Assembly: GCF_004348675.1 (NCBI RefSeq)
Contig: NZ_SMKN01000033.1
Span: forward strand, 1-39,656
Source of the DNA: Micromonospora sp. KC606
Lineage (GTDB): Bacteria > Actinomycetota > Actinomycetes > Mycobacteriales > Micromonosporaceae
Reading direction: 5' to 3'
DNA length: 39,656 nt
Shown here: one piece after another, positions 33,820 to 39,656 of the stretch
How positions within the stretch are numbered: the stretch's first letter is position 1
Layout of the letters: each line of letters starts with the position of its first letter
Translations under genes and position numbers: made by a program
Notes under the pieces: model-generated
Databases searched by the model: none
Told to the model about the DNA's origin: nothing
The model's input: the letters and a program-made list of their open reading frames with translations, nothing else

Positions 33820-34164
33820 ATGTCCTTACACCGCACTCGAAACGCACCGGCAGACCCGGCCACTACAACGCCGCCGCGGTCCCCAACCGGCCCGCCCACA
33901 ACCTTGCCGATGAGCCGAGTGCCCCGTACCCGGACGGGCGCCGCCTGGACCGGCATCTGCGCCACGGCGCTCGTCTCCGCGGTGCTGATCGTCTTCATGC
34001 TGCAGAACACCCGCAGAGTCGAGGTCACCTTCCTTTGGATGCACGGCACCCTGCCGCTGGCCCTGGCACTGCTGATCGCCGGCGTCGGCGCAGCCATCCT
34101 GGCCATGGTGGTGGGCACCGCCCGCATCACCCAACTGCGCCGCCTCTCCCGTCAACGCCACTGA
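33820..34164 (+). CDS. LapA/DUF1049-domain membrane protein
   Basis: This 114-residue protein has a Pro/Thr/Arg-rich N-terminal tail (1-38) followed by two hydrophobic helices, GICATALVSAVLIVFMLQNT and LPLALALLIAGVGAAILAMV, and a basic end ITQLRRLSRQRH. The helix-NTRRVEVTFLWMHGTLPLAL-helix pattern is the signature of the lipopolysaccharide-assembly-A-like domain (DUF1049), common in actinomycetes with unknown role. AGGGGATGCC precedes ATG 33820. Topology: both ends are probably cytoplasmic. Confidence 0.82.
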   Translation: MSLHRTRNAPADPATTTPPRSPTGPPTTLPMSRVPRTRTGAAWTGICATALVSAVLIVFMLQNTRRVEVTFLWMHGTLPLALALLIAGVGAAILAMVVGTARITQLRRLSRQRH

Positions 34165-34345
34165 GCTGCCTCGCCTTCGTCGGCCTGGTCGCGAGCGCTG
34201 CCGCCGGTCTGGTCGGTGGCGCCGCACAGGCCCGGCCGTCAGCCGGGTTGCCTTGCCCGCGCCGCCTGTCTGACCGCTCCCCCAGCCCGACTCCGGCGAG
34301 CGCCCCGCCGCCGGCACGAAGATCCACGATCGGAAGGAAACCAGC

Positions 34346-34495
34346 ATGGCTACCACCATCGTCGACCGCATCCGCACATTCCTGCACAACCCACGAGGAC
34401 AACAGGTCAGCCGCCAAGCACGTGGCCAGCTCAACAAGCCTGACACCCAGCGGCGGCTGAGAGAGCTCGCGCAACGCCTCCGTCGACGCGGATGA
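34346..34495 (+). CDS. Small basic protein of 49 residues, unknown function
   Basis: ATG 34346 is preceded by GGAAGGAAACCAGC, a good ribosome site. The product reads MATTIVDRIRTFLHNPRGQQ, then VSRQARGQLNKPDTQRRLRE and LAQRLRRRG. It is highly basic and predicted helical, in the style of short conserved actinomycete proteins beginning with an ATxVDRIRxFLxxP motif. It lies 181 bases after the LapA-domain gene on the same strand. I cannot assign a function. Confidence 0.6.
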   Translation: MATTIVDRIRTFLHNPRGQQVSRQARGQLNKPDTQRRLRELAQRLRRRG

Positions 34496-34760
34496 CCTTC
34501 GGCGAGCCCGTCCGATAGCCAGAGTTCATCCAGCGGCGACCGGTGACGGGCCGGGTGTCGACGGTGAGTCCGTCATGTCCACGGCATAGGTTCTTCACGA
34601 GCGCCTGCCCGCCGGACCTCTTTGGGAACTCACCGTTGACTCCCCGCCCGCGAGGCGGATGCCTGCGGTGTTCGCCCTCCGCCAGCTGGGCCTCAGCCTG
34701 GGTGAGTCGCCGCACTACTGCACGAGGGGGCGCGCGGACTCGGTCGCCATCAGCGCAGAG

Positions 34761-35663
34761 TCACGAGGTGGACGTGGTGGCGCTTCTGAGCGCGTCGCTG
34801 GCGGCTCGGACGAACTCGCGGACCCGGGCGGTCGTGTTGCTCTCCCGCCACACCAGGCCGCGCTGGATCGGCGGTGCGTCGCGGATCGGCACGTACGCCA
34901 GGTCGGGGCGCGGGTAGTAGCGGCGCGCGTGCTCGCCGACCGGCAGCACACCCCGGCCCATGGCCACCAGCGTCAGCATCTCGGAGAACGTCTCGCCCGC
35001 CGGCCCCTTCGGCACCGGCCGACCGGACGGGGTGTGCTCCGGGGTGCGGTCGCGCTTGAAGCCGGCCGAGGTCACCGCCGGGTACTGCACAACCGGGTGG
35101 TCGCCGAGCGCCTCCAGCGAGACCGACGCTTGTCGGGTCAGGACGTGGCCGGCGGGCACCGCGAGCACCCGGGGCTCCTCCAGCAGTGGCGGGCCGCAGG
35201 CCATGCCGTCGAAGGGGTACGCGGCCAGGAGGAGGTCGACCGACCCGTCCTCAAGGCTGGGGCGCGAGTTGTAGAGCTGGACCTCGCGAACCTCAACCTG
35301 GCACTCAGGGTGCCGCCGCGTGAACAGGGTGACGGCCTTGAGCAGCACGGGCGCGGTCCACTCGCCGAGGAAGGCCACACGCAGCCGCCCGGTCACGCCG
35401 CGCCCGGCCTCGGTGGCCCGGCGGACCGCCGCATCGATGCCGGCAACCAGCGGCGCCAGGTCGTCGGCGAGCTGCCAGCCGATCGGGGTGAGCTGAACGA
35501 CCCGGCTGGTACGCGCGAACAGCGGGGCGCCGACGCGGCGTTCGAGTTGCCGGATCACCTGGCTGACCCGCCCGGTGGTCACCCGCAGGCGTTCGGCCGT
35601 CCGGCCGAAGTGCAGTTCCTTGGCGAGCGTCAGGAAGGTCTGCAGCTCATGGCGTTCCAACAC
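34761..35663 (-). CDS. LysR-family transcriptional regulator
   Basis: This 300-residue protein has winged helix-turn-helix ERHELQTFLTLAKELHFGRT, AERLRVTTGRVSQVIRQLER, APLFARTSRVVQLTPIGWQL in residues 3-62, then a two-lobed effector domain (GRLRVAFLGEWTAPVLLKAV and onward). GTG 35663 is preferred (TTG 35660 follows); the frame upstream overlaps the divergent promoter. RVTTGRVSQVIRQLERRVG (Gly in place of the usual Ala/Ser) is found in the actinomycete subgroup of LysR proteins. It is divergent from a VOC-family gene and very probably controls it through the dyad at 35702-35724. Confidence 0.9.
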   Translation of the reverse strand: MLERHELQTFLTLAKELHFGRTAERLRVTTGRVSQVIRQLERRVGAPLFARTSRVVQLTPIGWQLADDLAPLVAGIDAAVRRATEAGRGVTGRLRVAFLGEWTAPVLLKAVTLFTRRHPECQVEVREVQLYNSRPSLEDGSVDLLLAAYPFDGMACGPPLLEEPRVLAVPAGHVLTRQASVSLEALGDHPVVQYPAVTSAGFKRDRTPEHTPSGRPVPKGPAGETFSEMLTLVAMGRGVLPVGEHARRYYPRPDLAYVPIRDAPPIQRGLVWRESNTTARVREFVRAASDALRSATTSTS

Positions 35664-35701
35664 GTCACGTCCCCGTCGTTGAATTCGCCTCAACGATAGT
35701 G

Positions 35702-35724
35702 GTGCGATCACGTCTTGGTCGCAC
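35702..35724. promoter_or_regulatory. LysR-type dyad between lysR and the VOC gene
   Basis: GTGCGA-N11-TCGCAC is a perfect interrupted dyad of 23 bases, 38 bases upstream of the LysR start and 57 bases upstream of the VOC start. Form and place suit a LysR recognition site. Confidence 0.55.
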
Positions 35725-35781
35725 CGCCCGAATGACGGAGGGTGAGGGGGACGAGAGCCGACCCGGAAAGGGGCACACACC

Positions 35782-36252
35782 ATGACTGTCGCCGATCACC
35801 TCGCCGCCCTCGACGATCCGCTGCGGGAGACCGCTGACGGACCTCGCGCCGGAGACGCGGTGAGCGCCGTGCGGATCACCGGCTTCGACCACCTTGTGCT
35901 CACCGTCGCCGACGTGCAGCGGTCGCTCGACTTCTACTGCGGCCGGCTCGGCCTGTTGCCGGTCCGCGTCGACGAATGGCGATCCGGGCTGGTCCCGTTC
36001 CCCTCGGTGCGGGTGAGCCCGGAGTCGATCATCGATCTGGTCCACGGCGACCGTGGCGGGACTAACGTCGACCACTTCTGCCTGGTCGTCGAGCCGCTGG
36101 ACTGGGCAGAGGTCGTCGCCTCCGGCGTCTTCACCGTGCTGGAGGGACCGGTGGGCCGGTTCGGCGCCCGGGGAAACGCCACGTCGGTGTACGTGCGGGA
36201 CCCGGACGGCAACTCCGTCGAACTGCGTTGGTACCCGCAGGACCTGCCGTGA
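35782..36252 (+). CDS. VOC (glyoxalase/dioxygenase superfamily) protein
   Basis: This 156-residue protein has a 30-residue variable head, then ITGFDHLVLTVADVQRSLDF (first beta-alpha-beta, metal His in DHLVL), RVSPESIIDLVHGDR, VDHFCLVVEP (second His) and VYVRDPDGNSVELRWYPQ (metal Glu). The two half-repeats and all three ligands typical of metal-dependent VOC enzymes are present. Substrates of the superfamily range from methylglyoxal adducts to fosfomycin and catechols, so the activity is open. AAGGGG lies about 11 bases before ATG 35782. It is controlled, by inference, by the divergent LysR. Confidence 0.88.
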   Translation: MTVADHLAALDDPLRETADGPRAGDAVSAVRITGFDHLVLTVADVQRSLDFYCGRLGLLPVRVDEWRSGLVPFPSVRVSPESIIDLVHGDRGGTNVDHFCLVVEPLDWAEVVASGVFTVLEGPVGRFGARGNATSVYVRDPDGNSVELRWYPQDLP

Positions 36253-36356
36253 ATCTGACGATGGCAACACGCCGGGCCACCAGGCGGGCTGCTGTGGTCC
36301 ACCGGCGGCGTAGGCGACGGCTTCGGCAACCCGGCGATGCTGCTTCTTCCGGCCGC

Positions 36357-37910
36357 CTACTTCGCGGCGCTGCCGAAGGCGCTGGACAGGTACGCCCGGG
36401 AGTCCGCGATCGCGCCCTCGATGATCCGGGCCGCCTCGCGAGCCTCCTCCGGCCGGTGGTCGGCCTGCACCTGTAGCCGGAACCGCGACGAGCCGGTCGG
36501 CGTCACCGGGAACTCCACCATGAACGCGAGCACCCCCCGGTCGAACAGCAACCGGTTCGCGGTACGGGCCAGCTTCTCGTTGCCGATCAGCAGCGGCACG
36601 ATCGGGGATGGCTCACCCATACAGGTCAGGCCGCGGGTGGTGAGTTCGTCGCGCAGGGCATCGATGGCGGCGAAGAGCCGGCCGCGCAGTTCGTCGCCCT
36701 CCGGCGACCGAATGATCCGCGCCGCCTCCAGCACCACCGCGGTCTGCACCGGGGATAGCGCGTTGGAGAAGAAGTGCGAGCCGCTGAACATCTTGATGTA
36801 CTGCTTGAGCGCCGGTGAGTTGGACGCGACGAATCCGCCGTTGGAGCAGAACGTCTTCGAGAACGCGCCCATCACGACGTCGACGCTGCCGAGCAGGCCC
36901 TGTATCCCCAGTACGCCGGTGCCGCCCGGGCCCATCGAGCCCAGGTCGTGCGCGACGTCGACGAGCAGGGTGGCCTCGTACTCCCGACAGACCCGTTGCA
37001 GGGTGACCAGGTCGGGCCAGTCGGCGTCGACCGAGAAGAGGCCGTCGGTGACCACGAGGACGCCGTTGCGGGTGTCCCGGCTACGGATGTCGATCAGGTG
37101 CTGGCGTACCGATTCGACGTTGAGGTGTTCGTAGCGGACCACGTTGCGGGTGGCCGCCCGGGCGCCCTGCTGCAGGCAGGAGTGGGCCAGCCGGTCGATG
37201 AGAATGTGGTCCTCCTGGCGGACCAGGCCGACCACCACGCCGAATCCCGCGGCCCAACCGGTCGGGAAGAGCGTCACGTGCTCGAGCCCCACCAGCTCGC
37301 CGAGGGCCTTCTCCAACTCGTCGGAGATGCGGGTGTTGCCGAGCACCATCGGTGAGCCGGCGCTGTGCGGTCCGTAGTCGTGCATCGCCCGCTCGGCCGC
37401 CGCCCGGATGGCCGGGTGGGTGTTGAACGACAGGTAGTCCTGGGAATTGAAGTTGATGCCCCGGGTACGCCGACCGAGGTCGTTGGTGATCTCGGCGATG
37501 CTGCCCGGCGCCGCCTCCAGCACCCGGGAGTACTGCCACGTCTCGGTCCGCCGACGGGCGAGCACCCAGCCGTGGAAGTCCTCGGTGCGAGTCAGCAGGT
37601 TGCGGCCGGCCGGGCGATAGAAGTCGTACGCGTTCTTGTCCAGCGCGTACTCCTCGTCGGGGTCGACGGGTTTGCGTATGTGCGCCGGCTCCCACATCTC
37701 CTCGAGATCGGCGACCACCCGGGCGAGTTCGTCGTCGGCGCCGTCGAGGCTCCCGAAGTCGTCCCACGGCACGTGGGTGGCCCAGTTGCGGGTCATCTCG
37801 GACACCTCGGCCGCGGTGCGGGCCATGGTCGTCACGTCGCCGCGTCGGGCCGCTTCGAGGATGATCTCGATCAACTCGCCGTCTTCACGCTGGTCCAGAC
37901 CAGTGGTCAC
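36357..37910 (-). CDS. Alpha-oxoamine synthase-family PLP enzyme with N-terminal extension
   Basis: This 517-residue enzyme is related to BioF, Kbl and 5-aminolevulinate synthase, which condense an amino acid with an acyl thioester with loss of CO2. The catalytic part spans about residues 150-505: GINFNSQDYLSFNTHPAIRA, GPHSAGSPMVLGNT, H243 stacking on PLP (RLAHSCLQQG), LLVDVAHDLGSMG (D318, H321) and the Schiff-base lysine K352 in GAFSKTFCSNGGF. An unusual about 130-residue N-terminal extension of acidic helices (GELIEIILEAARRGDVTTMA and onward) has no family I recognise. GTG 37910 has GGGAGG 7 bases upstream. It follows the FAD monooxygenase by 23 bases, so the two form an operon. It probably makes an aminoketone from an acyl-ACP or acyl-CoA for a secondary metabolite. 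Confidence 0.88.
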   Translation of the reverse strand: MTTGLDQREDGELIEIILEAARRGDVTTMARTAAEVSEMTRNWATHVPWDDFGSLDGADDELARVVADLEEMWEPAHIRKPVDPDEEYALDKNAYDFYRPAGRNLLTRTEDFHGWVLARRRTETWQYSRVLEAAPGSIAEITNDLGRRTRGINFNSQDYLSFNTHPAIRAAAERAMHDYGPHSAGSPMVLGNTRISDELEKALGELVGLEHVTLFPTGWAAGFGVVVGLVRQEDHILIDRLAHSCLQQGARAATRNVVRYEHLNVESVRQHLIDIRSRDTRNGVLVVTDGLFSVDADWPDLVTLQRVCREYEATLLVDVAHDLGSMGPGGTGVLGIQGLLGSVDVVMGAFSKTFCSNGGFVASNSPALKQYIKMFSGSHFFSNALSPVQTAVVLEAARIIRSPEGDELRGRLFAAIDALRDELTTRGLTCMGEPSPIVPLLIGNEKLARTANRLLFDRGVLAFMVEFPVTPTGSSRFRLQVQADHRPEEAREAARIIEGAIADSRAYLSSAFGSAAK

Positions 37911-37933
37911 GGTGTTGCCTCCCGGGCGAGATG

Positions 37934-39256
37934 TCAGGCGAAGAGGTTCTGCTGGTACATGCGGGACGTCGCGGCGAAGTCCTCGAAGATCGGATAGCCG
38001 GCGGATGTTTCCTTCGCCGCGTCGTTGAGCAGGAACAGGTTCGATGCCTGGAAGAACTCCGAAACCGGGGCGACGTCGGCGTGCGTGGCGATGAACCGGT
38101 CGATCTCCTGCTGGTTGCCGCGTAGCGCGACGAACAGCTGCAGCTCGTCGTGCCGGTACGGACGCATCTCGGCGAGCGTGCAGACGTAGTCGTAGTAGGC
38201 CGCGGCGTCCTGGCCCCGACGCCGACCCTCGTACGACGCCATCGCCTCGTCGATTGTCGCGCCGCCGGACAGCCAGCGGTCCAGCGCGGCGGAGGCGAGC
38301 TCGGCGTCTCGGAAGGCGTGTGTCATCCCGATCGCGGTGCACTGGTCCTTGAACGATTCGGCATCGCCGACGAGCACCCAACCGGGTCCGTGCAGCGGCC
38401 GGAGGAACGCCGCCTGGTCGAGGGTGCCGTAGATGCGCTCCTCCCGGGTGCCCTGGGCGCGCACGAGCTCGCCGAGCTCCGGGCTGACGAAGTCCAACGC
38501 CCGCTGGTAGTTGCCGGGCACATCGGCGCGGAACTCCCGCGACCACTCGCTCGGCCCCCACACCAGGACCATGTTCTGCTCGAAGTTGGTCGGCACGACG
38601 GCGCAGGCCAGCCGCCCGCGCCGGTGCAGTTGCGCGGTCTCGGGACGGAAGCCGGAGTAGTAGCTCCAGTAGGCGAAGGTGCACCGTGGCCGCTCGTCGA
38701 ACTTGGGCAGCTTGAGGGTACGCGCCACGAACGAGTTCCGGCCGTCGGCACCGACCACGATCCGGGCCCGCTCCTCGACCAGCTGCCCGTCAGAGGTACG
38801 GCCCCGGATGCCCACGACCCGCTCGTCCTCGACGATCAGGTCACGAACGGTGAAGTTGGTGCGTACCTCGGCACCGGCCTTGGCCGCCGCCTGGACCAGG
38901 ATCTGGTCCAGCACGCTGCGCCGGATCGAGGCGTAGGTGCGCACCACGCCCGAGTCGTCGCCGTGCAGGTCGCGGAAGTAGGCCCGCAGCAGCTCGGCCG
39001 GGACCGAACCGGTCAGCCGGATGCCGTCGTTGACCACGTCGATCTCGGTCTGCGCCGGGGTGACCGCCAGCACCTGCTCCAGCAGTCCCCACCGGTTCAG
39101 GTAGGACATTCCGTGCGGCCACAGGAAGTGCGTCGAAATGACGTCGCTGGGAAACGATGAGCGGTCCACCACCAGCACGCGGTGTCCGCGCCGGGCGAGC
39201 AGCATGGCCGTGGACGCCCCCGAACAGCGGGCCCCGATCACGATCGCGTCGTACAT
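37934..39256 (-). CDS. FAD-dependent oxidoreductase/monooxygenase
   Basis: The 440-residue flavoprotein is of the p-hydroxybenzoate hydroxylase/geranylgeranyl-reductase-like superfamily. The ADP loop is DAIVIGARCSGASTAMLLAR with VLVVDRSSFPSD; RSVLDQILVQAAAKAGAEV (Arg of the DG region) and IVVGADGRNSFVART (DG motif) follow; the ribityl site GD is in PGWVLVGDAESFKDQ. The C-terminal quarter (YYDYVCTLAEMRPYRHDELQ and onward) is specific and probably substrate-binding. ATG 39256 has GGAGG about 13 bases upstream. It is the first gene of the pair with the oxoamine synthase and presumably hydroxylates or oxidises its substrate or product. Confidence 0.9.
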   Translation of the reverse strand: MYDAIVIGARCSGASTAMLLARRGHRVLVVDRSSFPSDVISTHFLWPHGMSYLNRWGLLEQVLAVTPAQTEIDVVNDGIRLTGSVPAELLRAYFRDLHGDDSGVVRTYASIRRSVLDQILVQAAAKAGAEVRTNFTVRDLIVEDERVVGIRGRTSDGQLVEERARIVVGADGRNSFVARTLKLPKFDERPRCTFAYWSYYSGFRPETAQLHRRGRLACAVVPTNFEQNMVLVWGPSEWSREFRADVPGNYQRALDFVSPELGELVRAQGTREERIYGTLDQAAFLRPLHGPGWVLVGDAESFKDQCTAIGMTHAFRDAELASAALDRWLSGGATIDEAMASYEGRRRGQDAAAYYDYVCTLAEMRPYRHDELQLFVALRGNQQEIDRFIATHADVAPVSEFFQASNLFLLNDAAKETSAGYPIFEDFAATSRMYQQNLFA

Positions 39257-39656
39257 ACCTGTCGATCCTCCGTCGGTTGGCGCACCACCGGCTGTCCATA
39301 TTAGAGGTTTCCACGCGGCGTACATACCCACCGCAGAAAAGGCGTGCAGGGAGCAAGTCCCATATTTACCCCCAGGGGCACCGAAGCCGGGTGCGTGAAT
39401 TCGACAACTCCGTCTCACATTCAATGGGGCCGATGGTGGCCGCGGCGTGACCGAAGTTCCGGCTCACTCCCCCGCTCCCCGGCTGGAGGACGACGACCGG
39501 CGCATTGGATTTCGTCGTATTGATCGCTCCTGGCGCCATCTGACGGTTCCGGCCGCGGGCGGTATCAGCGGCGTGCCTCGGCGCTCCTGAGCAACGACAT
39601 CGCACCGATCCGGTCTCCGACAGGCCCGGGTTGGTGTAACCCCCGGTCGATGGGAG
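39257..39656. other. Upstream region of the FAD monooxygenase operon
   Basis: No gene is supported. On the minus strand the bases ahead of 39256 include an AT-richer stretch (CTCTAATATGG near 39305-39295 and AATATGGG near 39367-39360) that could hold promoters for the operon. The last 200 bases show no recognisable protein or RNA. Confidence 0.35.

Overview
The window is very GC-rich with strong third-position GC bias, GTG starts and AGGAGG-type ribosome sites. Its gene families (XRE-TPR regulator, F420-type LLM enzymes, LuxR/ABC two-component operons, alr-ddl, small actinobacterial proteins) point to a filamentous actinomycete. A Micromonosporaceae member is my best guess from protein style. 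I see no tRNA, rRNA, CRISPR array, transposase or integrase.

Layout. (1) 1-2.8 kb: the end of a Pro-rich protein with a beta-trefoil-like domain, a small membrane protein, and a truncated arylamine N-acetyltransferase joined to a membrane-protein remnant. (2) 2.9-12.0 kb, minus strand: a compact nine-gene methionine-salvage operon in the order methyltransferase, mtnA-apt fusion, mtnB, mtnD, mtnC, aminotransferase (mtnE-like), mtnP, MFS transporter, amidohydrolase. Together the mtn genes turn methylthioadenosine (MTA) back into methionine. The fused Apt domain would recapture the adenine that MtnP releases. (3) 12.3-16.6 kb: a decayed adenylation-domain gene, a LysR/EamA divergent pair, a CsaA-like tRNA-binding protein, and a broken class III aminotransferase joined to a secreted-inhibitor remnant. 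(4) 16.8-24.7 kb: an XRE-TPR regulator, a P450 tail, an LLM/alditol-oxidase chimera, a GT2 glycosyltransferase, two ABC exporter half-transporters, and a GT2/GT8 chimera. Intergenic regions here share GGCAAC...GTTGCC elements. (5) 24.8-30.2 kb: MarR with a collapsed SDR gene, then alr-ddl, an OsmC protein and a MurG homologue (cell-wall precursor functions). (6) 30.5-34.5 kb: MerR, an imine reductase with a divergent HxlR regulator, the wreck of an ABC/two-component operon, a LapA-domain protein and a 49-residue protein. (7) 34.7-39.3 kb: a LysR/VOC divergent pair, then an operon of an alpha-oxoamine synthase and an FAD monooxygenase.

Two themes stand out. First, MtnA (methylthioribose-1-phosphate isomerase) is fused to adenine phosphoribosyltransferase, so one polypeptide consumes both products of the MtnP reaction. 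Second, there is a series of gene pairs in which the 5' part of one gene is joined to the 3' part of another on the same strand (NAT/membrane protein, aminotransferase/I36, LLM/alditol oxidase, GT2/GT8, permease start/LuxR end, SDR/SDR). These look like scars of repeated deletions in an accessory, biosynthesis-rich region. All functional calls rest on motif recognition by eye; no database search was run.
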